DNA of 64,000 bases from Paenibacillus mellifer. Lineage in GTDB: Bacteria; Bacillota; Bacilli; Paenibacillales; Paenibacillaceae. The stretch is from the NCBI RefSeq assembly GCF_023195895.1, contig NZ_JALPRK010000014.1, forward strand, positions 1 through 64,000, given 5' to 3'. Below, piece by piece: positions 29,383 to 35,913 of the stretch (positions are counted from its first letter, which is position 1; every line of letters starts with the position of its first letter). The notes below the pieces were generated by a model. That model searched no databases, had not been told where the DNA came from, and saw nothing but the letters and a program-made list of their open reading frames with translations. The position numbers were made by a program, and so were the translations under genes.

Positions 29383-30306
29383 CTACAGTCCCGCAGGACG
29401 TACCAAATGCTCGGCGATAAACTCCGGCCAGACGGCTCGCATCTCCGCGGTTTCCATATGCCCGCCGCCGGTGATGACGGTCTGCCAATGATTCGGCTGC
29501 CCGGCGGCCGCATAGGCTTCACGTAGTCCCTGATCCAGCCGCTGCACCCCTTCGAACGGGCATAACCGGTCGTTTCGACCGACGAGGCTCAGTCGGGGCC
29601 GGGGGGCGATCAGCATTTGGATCTCCAACGTTGTAAAATGCTTCAGCAAGCCGGGAACATAATAATAAAACCCGTGATGCTCCAGACCTCGCCTTGCAAT
29701 CAAGGTTTCCGCATCGACCTGACCGCAAAGATCGACCACGACGCTGATTCGTTCATCTAGCGCCGCCAGCCACCAGGACATCAGCCCCCCCATAGACATG
29801 CCAATCGTTCCGATTCGCGAGGCATCCACATCCTCCCGGGTGCACAGGTAATCGATCAGCCGATGGTTATCATAAATCATCATGCCCCATAACGAGCGTC
29901 CGTTCCATAACATCTCCTTCACCAGCTCGCCTTCGGTTCTGCCGCTGCGCTCATTGAAGGCCCACATGTCGATGCTGCAGACGGCGCAGCCCAATCCGGT
30001 CAACACCTTGGCAAATGAAGGCTCTTGAAGGTAAGCGCTGCTGCGAATCATCTCCTTGCGACCGTTGCCATAATTTCCTCCATGGGAGTGGTTAAACACG
30101 ATCAGTGGGAAAGGTCCTTCCCCTTCCACAGGTTTGGCAAAATACGCCGGCACAAGCTCCAGCCCGTTCAAATCCAGCAGCAACGTCTCCAGCACAACTC
30201 CGTCGAACGTCTCCTGCTTCAACCGTTGGGCTGAAATCGTTCTTTCGAAGGGCGGTAACTCTCCGAGAACTTCCCACAATTTCGACCGCCGTTCCGTGTC
30301 ACGCAT
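29383..30306 (-). CDS. Alpha/beta-hydrolase family esterase
   Basis: 307 residues without signal peptide. The nucleophile Ser is in GMSMGG; the acid is probably Asp in VGRNDRLCPFEG and the base His in GGGHMET near the C-terminus, giving a full catalytic triad. The fold matches dienelactone-hydrolase/acetyl-xylan-esterase-like enzymes; HSHGGNYGNG forms the oxyanion region. The ATG at 30306 is chosen because GGAGGA lies 9 nt before it; the GTG three codons upstream abuts that site. It is divergent from a LacI regulator with putative shared operators, and its promoter carries a near-cre site. A deacetylase for imported pectic or other acetylated oligosaccharides is plausible but unproved. Confidence 0.75.
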   Translation of the reverse strand: MRDTERRSKLWEVLGELPPFERTISAQRLKQETFDGVVLETLLLDLNGLELVPAYFAKPVEGEGPFPLIVFNHSHGGNYGNGRKEMIRSSAYLQEPSFAKVLTGLGCAVCSIDMWAFNERSGRTEGELVKEMLWNGRSLWGMMIYDNHRLIDYLCTREDVDASRIGTIGMSMGGLMSWWLAALDERISVVVDLCGQVDAETLIARRGLEHHGFYYYVPGLLKHFTTLEIQMLIAPRPRLSLVGRNDRLCPFEGVQRLDQGLREAYAAAGQPNHWQTVITGGGHMETAEMRAVWPEFIAEHLVRPAGL

Positions 30307-30336
30307 TAGGCTCACTCCTCCGTTCTTTTTAACCTG

Positions 30337-30366
30337 ATTATAGCGCTTTCAATAAGATGGCGACAA
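30337..30366 (-). promoter_or_regulatory. Esterase promoter with near-cre site
   Basis: Minus strand: TTGTCG, 18-bp spacer, TATAAT (30342-30337). Between them TGAAAGCGCTATAA matches the CcpA cre consensus except near its right end. Glucose repression through CcpA is likely. Confidence 0.55.
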
Positions 30367-30372
30367 ATATTA

Positions 30373-30388
30373 TTTTCACGTGTGCAAA
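30373..30388. promoter_or_regulatory. Candidate LacI-family operator 1
   Basis: TTTTCACGTGTGCAAA lies just upstream of the esterase -35 element. Its core TTCACGTGTGCA recurs exactly in front of uxaB (31670) and, as TTCACGTTTTCA, at the LacI-gene start site. Confidence 0.55.
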
Positions 30389-30399
30389 GCTTGTTTTTC

Positions 30400-30429
30400 T
30401 TGACGATTTAAAGAACTCGGGATTACAAT
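30400..30429 (+). promoter_or_regulatory. Promoter of the LacI-family gene
   Basis: TTGACG at 30400, 18-bp spacer, TACAAT at 30424. The expected transcription start near 30436 falls inside the operator-like element at 30429-30445. Confidence 0.6.
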
Positions 30430-30445
30430 GAAAACGTGAAAATAA
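30429..30445. promoter_or_regulatory. Candidate LacI-family operator 2 (autoregulation)
   Basis: On the minus strand TTATTTTCACGTTTTCA, sharing TATTTTCACGT with operator 1 in reverse orientation. It covers the predicted start site of the LacI gene, a position that would block initiation. Confidence 0.5.
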
Positions 30446-30477
30446 CATGCGAATTCCTCCGCGAAAGATGAGGTTCT

Positions 30478-31494
30478 ATGATTACAATCAAAGACATTGC
30501 CCGCGTAGCCGGCGTGTCCCACACGACGGTATCCCGGGCGCTGAACGGCAGCCCGCTGATTAAGCCTGAGACGCGGGGCAAAATTGAAAAAATTGCCGCC
30601 GAAATGAACTACATTCCAAATGTCAGCGCCAAAAGTCTGGTGATGAAGAAGACGTATACGATCGGATTGTTTTTCTCCAGCATCGACCAAGGGACGTCCG
30701 CCAGCTTTCTCGTTGATGCGATTAAAGGTATCCATCATGCACTGGATGAGAACTACAGCCTAACCGTGCACGGAATTGACGGCATCCGGCATTTGGAGGG
30801 CATTTCGCCGCACCGCTTCGACGGCATTCTGGTCATGAGCCAAAGCGATGCGGACAATGCGTTCATCTACCATGTGAAGAAGGCCGGCATTCCGCTTGTC
30901 GTCCTGAACCGCCATCTGGACGATCCCGGCATCGCCAACGTCGTGGCGAACGACCGCGAAGGCGTGCGGGAAGCGATCGACTACGCCATCGGCCGCGGCC
31001 ATCGCCGGTTGGCGATCATGGAAGGCAAAACAGGCTTCCGATCGGCGGCCGAGCGGAAGCAAGGTTTCCTGGAAAGCTTGCTCGCCCACGGTCTCTCCCT
31101 CCCCGCCGAATATCAGGCGGCTGGAGATTACAGTATCGACAGCGGGTTCCGGATGATGTACGCGCTGCTGAATCTTCCCGTACCGCCAACGCTGGTGTTC
31201 TGCGCGAACGACGATATGGCGATCGGGGCCATGAACGCCTGCTTCGCCCGTGGCGTGAGCGTGCCGGATCAGGTCTCGCTGATCGGCTTCGACGATATCG
31301 TATTCGCCAGCTATACGAATCCGGCCTTGACGACGATCCGCAAGCCGGTCGCCGACATCAGCGAACTTGGGACCCGCAAGCTGATCGAGCTGATGTTGCC
31401 TCCGGGATCAGACCATGCGGATGCGGAACAACCGGGCGAGACGCTGTTCGTTCCAACATCGCTAATGATTCGCCAGTCGGTCGCCGCGATTTAA
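30478..31494 (+). CDS. LacI-family repressor, probable regulator of uxaBA
   Basis: 338 residues. N-terminal DNA-binding helix-turn-helix and hinge (ITIKDIARVAGVSHTTVSRAL) and a periplasmic-binding-protein-like effector domain (GRGHRRLAIMEG; FCANDDMAIGAMN; LIGFDDIVFASYTNPALTT). It lies upstream of uxaB and divergent from an esterase. Three related TTCACGT elements lie at the three promoters of this block (30373, 30429, 31670), supporting control of itself, the esterase and uxaBA. The inducer may be a galacturonate or tagaturonate derivative; this is inferred from context. Confidence 0.93.
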   Translation: MITIKDIARVAGVSHTTVSRALNGSPLIKPETRGKIEKIAAEMNYIPNVSAKSLVMKKTYTIGLFFSSIDQGTSASFLVDAIKGIHHALDENYSLTVHGIDGIRHLEGISPHRFDGILVMSQSDADNAFIYHVKKAGIPLVVLNRHLDDPGIANVVANDREGVREAIDYAIGRGHRRLAIMEGKTGFRSAAERKQGFLESLLAHGLSLPAEYQAAGDYSIDSGFRMMYALLNLPVPPTLVFCANDDMAIGAMNACFARGVSVPDQVSLIGFDDIVFASYTNPALTTIRKPVADISELGTRKLIELMLPPGSDHADAEQPGETLFVPTSLMIRQSVAAI

Positions 31495-31529
31495 CGGCTG
31501 GCGGTTGACGCTGGCAGAAACTCAGCTGT

Positions 31530-31660
31530 TTCCTGTCGATATCGCTCTACCCAGAATTATCACCTGAAATAGATGCACCATAGACACAAATTGCCCAAGG
31601 TCGGTGATCAAGTCGAGAATAGCGGCATGTAGGCAACTATTTTTACGGCTTCGGTCGCAC
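31530..31660. repeat. Possible degenerate array G, 50-bp direct repeat
   Basis: Two diverged direct repeats start with ATAGATGCA at 31569 and ATAGCGGCA at 31619 and both contain TCGGT (31601, 31651), exactly 50 bp apart. A reverse-oriented similar element seems to start at 31534. Conservation is weak, so this is tentative. The region is the gap between the LacI gene and uxaB. Confidence 0.35.
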
Positions 31661-31666
31661 CTCATT

Positions 31667-31688
31667 TTGTTCACGTGTGCATGAAATC
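31667..31688. promoter_or_regulatory. Candidate LacI-family operator 3, uxaB leader
   Basis: GTTCACGTGTGCATGAA lies 27-43 bp upstream of the uxaB ATG and just before its AAAGGAG site. It shares TTCACGTGTGCA with operator 1 at 30375, 1.3 kb away. Confidence 0.6.
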
Positions 31689-31711
31689 CTAATAAAGGAG
31701 TCGAGGAATCA

Positions 31712-33160
31712 ATGGATACGCCGCTTTCCCTAAATCCGCTCTTATCCCGAACCTTATTCCCCCATTTGCCCGCTTATCCGGAACGAATGATCCAGTTCGG
31801 CGAAGGCAATTTTATGCGCGCCTTCACCGCCTGGCAGGTCCAGCAGATGAATCAGCAAGGCCGATTTCAAGGCAGCGTGGTGATGATCAAGCCGCAAGGA
31901 AGTCCGGTATCCGAGCATTACGCCAAGCAAGATCATCTTTATACGGTACTCATCAACGGGATTGCGGAGCAGCAAATCGTCCGCGAACACGAAATCCTCC
32001 ACTCCGTCAGCCGGCTGATTAGCCCGTACACCGAATATGAACGGTTCCTCGCTCTGGCGGAGCAGGATTCGCTGGAGTTCATCACCTCGAACACGACCGA
32101 AGCCGGCATCACCTACAACCCGGAAGACCGGTTAACGGATGCGCCGCAGCGCAGCTTTCCCGGTAAACTGACCGCCTTGCTCTATCGCCGTTACCAACTG
32201 GGAAAAGCGGGATTTACGATCATCCCTTGCGAGTTAATCGACCGTAATGGCGAGAAGCTGCGCGAAATCGTATTGCGTCATGCTGCCGATTGGAATCTGG
32301 GCGACGGGTTCACGGATTGGCTCGAACGGGAAAATACGTTTTGCTGCAGCCTCGTGGACCGCATCGTCCCCGGGTTTCCGCAGGAGAGGGCGGATCAACT
32401 GGAGCAGGAGCTGGGCTACCGCGACCGCCTGATGGTGACCGCAGAGCCGTACCTGCTGTGGGTCATCGAAGGCCCGGCTTGGCTGCCTGAACGGCTGCCG
32501 CTGGCCGAGTCGGGACTGAACGTCATATACACGGATGATTTACGCCCGTACCGCGAGCAGAAGGTTCACCTGCTGAACGGTCCCCACACAGCGATGACCG
32601 CTTTGGGTTTACTTGCCGGACTGGAAACGGTCGAGGAAGTGATGAACGACGAGGATTTGTCCGTATTTGTACGGGAGCTCATGGAGGAGGAGATCGTTCC
32701 GATGTTGGATTTGCCTATAGAAAGGCTAATCGCTTATGCCCAGGCCGTACGCGAACGATTCATGAACCCGTTCATCCGGCACGAGCTGGCTTCGATCTCC
32801 CTGAACAGCATCGCCAAATTCCAGACCCGACTGCTGCCCGTGCTACTGCGTTACCGGCGGGAACGCGGCGACCTGCCGAAGCGGATCACACTCTCCTTCG
32901 CCGCACTCCTCGTGGGTTACCGCGGCGATCGGTTGGAGCGGAAGGACAGCCCTGACGTGCTCACCCTTTTCGATCGAGCCTGGGCGCATCCCGCCGAAGT
33001 GATCCCGACCCTTTTGCAAGAAGCCAAGTTATGGGGTGAGGATTTGTCGGGCGTTCCCGAGCTAGCCGACACCTTGGAGCGATATGTTCGGAAGCTGGAC
33101 GCTTTTGGCGCCCGGGCCACGTTACAATGGATAGGAGGCGGCAGCCCATGCGGCGATTAA
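31712..33160 (+). CDS. uxaB: Tagaturonate reductase (altronate oxidoreductase)
   Basis: 482 residues, the usual UxaB length. It reduces D-tagaturonate to D-altronate with NADH in the galacturonate branch of hexuronate catabolism. The N-terminal IQFGEGNFMRAFTAWQ is the family's cofactor-binding signature; ITSNTTEAGITY and the Lys/His region VHLLNGPHTAMTALG are the mannitol-dehydrogenase-superfamily catalytic parts. AAAGGAG precedes the ATG. The 3' end overlaps uxaA by 13 bp. The isomerase UxaC and the KDG kinase and aldolase are not in this window. Confidence 0.95.
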   Translation: MDTPLSLNPLLSRTLFPHLPAYPERMIQFGEGNFMRAFTAWQVQQMNQQGRFQGSVVMIKPQGSPVSEHYAKQDHLYTVLINGIAEQQIVREHEILHSVSRLISPYTEYERFLALAEQDSLEFITSNTTEAGITYNPEDRLTDAPQRSFPGKLTALLYRRYQLGKAGFTIIPCELIDRNGEKLREIVLRHAADWNLGDGFTDWLERENTFCCSLVDRIVPGFPQERADQLEQELGYRDRLMVTAEPYLLWVIEGPAWLPERLPLAESGLNVIYTDDLRPYREQKVHLLNGPHTAMTALGLLAGLETVEEVMNDEDLSVFVRELMEEEIVPMLDLPIERLIAYAQAVRERFMNPFIRHELASISLNSIAKFQTRLLPVLLRYRRERGDLPKRITLSFAALLVGYRGDRLERKDSPDVLTLFDRAWAHPAEVIPTLLQEAKLWGEDLSGVPELADTLERYVRKLDAFGARATLQWIGGGSPCGD

Positions 33161-34635
33161 TGAGAATGAATTCGCGCGACAATGTCGCGGTAGCTTTACG
33201 GCCAATCGCAGCCGGCGAAGAGATTCGGTTGGATGAGGTGACCGTTCAAGCCAAACAAGACATTCCTCAAGGCCACAAAATCGCATTAACCGACATCTCC
33301 GTCGATTCGTTCGTTACCAAATATGGCTATCCGATCGGTCATGCCATTGCAGCCATCGCCGCCGGCGAATGGGTGCATACGCATAATGTGAAGACGAATC
33401 TAGCCGGGGAGGAGCAATACGAATATCAGCCCGATCTGCATCCTGTGACTTATCCGAAGCAGTCTATGACATTTCAGGGCTACCGCCGGAGCAATGGGAA
33501 AGTCGGCATCCGCAACGACTTGTACATCGTGCCGACCGTCGGTTGCGTGAACGGGATTGCTGAGCAAATGATCAGCGCTTTTAAGGCAGAACATTCGGAT
33601 CTTGGTCCCTTCGACAATATCACCGTGCTGAAGCATCCCTACGGCTGCTCGCAGTTGGGCGAAGACCACCTCATGACGCGCAGCATCCTCGCGGATGCCG
33701 TGCAACATCCCAATGCAGGCGGCGTGCTAGTGTTTGGCCTGGGCTGCGAGAACAACGTGGTAGCCGAGTTCCGCCAGCGGCTTGGAGATTACGACGAGCA
33801 GCGCGTCAAATTCCTTGTTGCCCAGGAAGTCGAAGATGAGCTGGGGGCAGGTCTGGCGCTGCTCGAAGAGCTGGTGGAGGCGGCCCAGAACGACCGCCGG
33901 GAGCCGGTTCCGCTCAGCGAACTAAACGTTGGGCTGAAATGCGGCGGGTCCGATGGCTTCTCCGGGATTACGGCGAATCCGCTGCTGGGCGCTTTCTCCG
34001 ATTTTCTCATCTCCCAGGGCGGCTCTACCATTCTGACCGAGGTCCCTGAAATGTTTGGGGCCGAACAGATGCTGATGGCTCGCGCGGAAAGCCCGGAGGT
34101 GTTCGAGCAAATCGTCGCCCTCATCAATGATTTTAAGCAATACTTCTTATCCTACGGCGAACCTGTCAACGAGAATCCCTCGCCTGGCAACAAAGCCGGC
34201 GGCATCAGCACGCTGGAGGACAAATCGCTGGGCTGTACGCAAAAAGCCGGGACCGCCCCGGTAGTCGACGTGTTGAAATACGGGGAGAAGCTGCGCAAGA
34301 AGGGGCTCAGCCTGCTGCAAGCGCCAGGCAACGACCTGGTGGCCTCTTCGGCATTGGCTGCCGCGGATTGTCAGTTGGTCCTCTTTACGACCGGCCGCGG
34401 CACTCCGTTCGGCAGCTTTGTCCCGACGGTAAAGGTCGCCACGAACAACGAGCTGTTCAACCGTAAGCAGCACTGGATGGACTTCAACGCGGGAACCTTG
34501 CTGGATACGCCGATGGAAGAGGTGCTGGAGCAGTTTATCGCTTACGTCATCGCGGTGGCCAGCGGCCAACCAACCCGTAACGAAATGAACGAAGTCCGCG
34601 AGTTGGCCATTTTCAAAACAGGAGTCACCTTGTAA
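33148..34635 (+). CDS. uxaA: Altronate dehydratase
   Basis: 495 residues. It dehydrates D-altronate to 2-keto-3-deoxygluconate. An N-terminal SAF domain (NVAVALRPIAAGEEIRLDE, PQGHKIALTD) is followed by the large catalytic domain with KVGIRNDLYIVPTVGC, LKHPYGCSQLGEDH and GLKCGGSDGFSGITANP, whose cysteines bind the metal centre. The ATG at 33148 is chosen because AGGAGG lies 9 nt upstream inside the uxaB end; an ATG overlapping the uxaB stop at 33160 is too far. Overlap with uxaB indicates translational coupling. Confidence 0.95.
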   Translation: MRRLMRMNSRDNVAVALRPIAAGEEIRLDEVTVQAKQDIPQGHKIALTDISVDSFVTKYGYPIGHAIAAIAAGEWVHTHNVKTNLAGEEQYEYQPDLHPVTYPKQSMTFQGYRRSNGKVGIRNDLYIVPTVGCVNGIAEQMISAFKAEHSDLGPFDNITVLKHPYGCSQLGEDHLMTRSILADAVQHPNAGGVLVFGLGCENNVVAEFRQRLGDYDEQRVKFLVAQEVEDELGAGLALLEELVEAAQNDRREPVPLSELNVGLKCGGSDGFSGITANPLLGAFSDFLISQGGSTILTEVPEMFGAEQMLMARAESPEVFEQIVALINDFKQYFLSYGEPVNENPSPGNKAGGISTLEDKSLGCTQKAGTAPVVDVLKYGEKLRKKGLSLLQAPGNDLVASSALAAADCQLVLFTTGRGTPFGSFVPTVKVATNNELFNRKQHWMDFNAGTLLDTPMEEVLEQFIAYVIAVASGQPTRNEMNEVRELAIFKTGVTL

Positions 34636-34661
34636 GAACATGGATCACATAAACGCGATCT

Positions 34662-34700
34662 AAAAAAGCCAGGGTCTCCGTTTCCGGTTAAACCCTGGCT
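34662..34700 (-). terminator. Terminator between uxaA and the small gene
   Basis: A perfect 9-bp stem AGCCAGGGT/ACCCTGGCT with a T6 tract on the minus strand, so it mainly ends the small gene. It may also help end the plus-strand uxaBA transcript. Confidence 0.8.
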
Positions 34701-34772
34701 TATGCCATTATGTATGTCATATGCAGGCCGCATCCATTGAAAGCACGGACATGAAGGAATGTGATCGTCAAA

Positions 34773-34982
34773 TCAACCCGTGAGCAAGGCCAACCTGTCG
34801 ATTTGCTGGTATAACTGCTCCGCCTCGTCCGCCAAGCTGGGTTGATTCAGCCGGATCGACATGGCAAGCAGCCGGTCAGCTTTCTGCTTGAGCCGCTTCA
34901 TCTCCATCATGACCACTTCTTGATCCATCCCCGGATAACGTTTCACGAGCGTGACTCCTTTCACCACATTTTCAAAAAACAT
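34773..34982 (-). CDS. Small unknown helical protein
   Basis: 69 residues, no recognised family. The start ATG (MFFENVVKG) follows GGAGGAAGG; the TTG six codons earlier lies on the site itself. The sequence is mostly charged amphipathic helix (VVMMEMKRLKQKADRLLAM, LADEAEQLYQQIDRLALL) with heptad-like Leu spacing, consistent with a small coiled coil or a partner protein. It has its own terminator. It is divergent from the cupin gene, with an FNR-type palindrome 85-98 bp upstream of its start, so it too may respond to oxygen. Confidence 0.6.
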   Translation of the reverse strand: MFFENVVKGVTLVKRYPGMDQEVVMMEMKRLKQKADRLLAMSIRLNQPSLADEAEQLYQQIDRLALLTG

Positions 34983-35065
34983 CCATTCGCCTTCCTCCAA
35001 TTTACTTCATTTTGCAGTAGTGGCCATTTCCTGGAGTTTTGAAATAGGGACAATATTTTCAGGGT

Positions 35066-35081
35066 CTTGATCTAGATCAAG
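35066..35081. promoter_or_regulatory. Candidate FNR box
   Basis: CTTGATCTAGATCAAG is a perfect palindrome and an exact match to the FNR consensus TTGAT-N4-ATCAA. Its centre (35073.5) lies 41.5 bp upstream of the start site predicted from TAACAT at 35103-35108, the geometry of class II FNR-activated promoters. The E. coli-type rather than the Bacillus-type consensus is matched. Confidence 0.6.
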
Positions 35082-35197
35082 AATAAGTCAGCGGCTTAAT
35101 GTTAACATAGGAGACAGGAAGACCATGATCCCAACGATGATAATCCAAAAACCCATTCAATTATCCGGCCCTGTGACCGGTCAAGGAGGAACTATCC

Positions 35198-35539
35198 ATG
35201 GAAAAGCTCGCATTAGCCAAACTTCAAGACTACCAACCTGAGAAATTCACCAAACGTATCGCCTTCAAGAAAGGCGAAAGTGTCGTATTCGTACTGAACT
35301 TTATGCCGGGGCAGGAGCTGCCAACCCACACGCATCCGAATACCGACGTCTTTATTCTTGCCTTGCAAGGCAGCGGGGCGATCACGGTGGAGGGGGTAAC
35401 CTCGCCGTTGGGACAAGGTGAAGTGCTGCACCTGGAGGGAGCCGAAGCCTTCTCCTATCGTAATGACGGAGCCGAGCCTGCCAGCTTGTACGTCGTTCTA
35501 ACCAAAGTACCTTCCGCGGAATACGCGCAGAACATTTAA
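35198..35539 (+). CDS. Single-domain cupin protein, probable FNR target
   Basis: 113 residues, one cupin_2 barrel. The metal-binding motif is PTHTHPNTDVFI (HxH with Asp in place of the usual Glu), with the second motif near VLHLEGAEAFSYRN. Small cupins of this type act as metal-dependent sensors, isomerases or dioxygenases; function cannot be fixed. GGAGG precedes the ATG. Upstream lies an FNR-type site in class II position, suggesting expression under low oxygen. Repeat array B and a bidirectional terminator follow. Confidence 0.8.
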   Translation: MEKLALAKLQDYQPEKFTKRIAFKKGESVVFVLNFMPGQELPTHTHPNTDVFILALQGSGAITVEGVTSPLGQGEVLHLEGAEAFSYRNDGAEPASLYVVLTKVPSAEYAQNI

Positions 35540-35599
35540 CGCAAAGTCCTGCACATGTCAAGGGTTCGTCCCATAAGTAAGAAGTGGATCTGATCGTGG

Positions 35600-35783
35600 A
35601 AATGTTGCATTTTGTGCAGGATTTGGACGGTGAAACGGGGATGTGGAGGTGAAATGTTGCATGTTCTGCAACATTTTCATCCCCCAACCTGTCCTGCGTG
35701 GCTGGAATGTTGCATATTATGCAGCATTTCGGGGCGTCTGCGAAGGAATCGGCTGAAATTGTTGCACAAACTGCAACATTATT
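35600..35783. repeat. Repeat array B: four TGTTGCA palindromes, period 52-53 bp
   Basis: Units TGTTGCA-N5-TGCAACA are centred at 35612, 35664, 35717 and 35769 (steps 52, 53, 52). Unit 2 is perfect; units 1 and 3 have substitutions in the right arm. Spacers are unlike each other and unlike those of array A. Like array A, it lies between convergent genes ahead of a bidirectional terminator. Confidence 0.85.
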
Positions 35784-35865
35784 GCCGGTGACAGCTCCGC
35801 CTGGAGGTCGGGTGATCTGCCAATTCGAATCGCTGCCACTGCCATCCCTCCTCGCAATAGGCAAA

Positions 35866-35907
35866 AAACAGACCGAAGGCTGGACTTGCATCCGCCCCGG
35901 TCTGTTT
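35866..35907. terminator. Bidirectional terminator, cupin and GH76-CBM6 genes
   Basis: A 10-bp stem AAACAGACCG/CGGTCTGTTT with a 22-nt loop, an A6 run on the left and T-rich flank on the right, serving both convergent genes. Confidence 0.8.
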
Positions 35908-35913
35908 GTTCTT

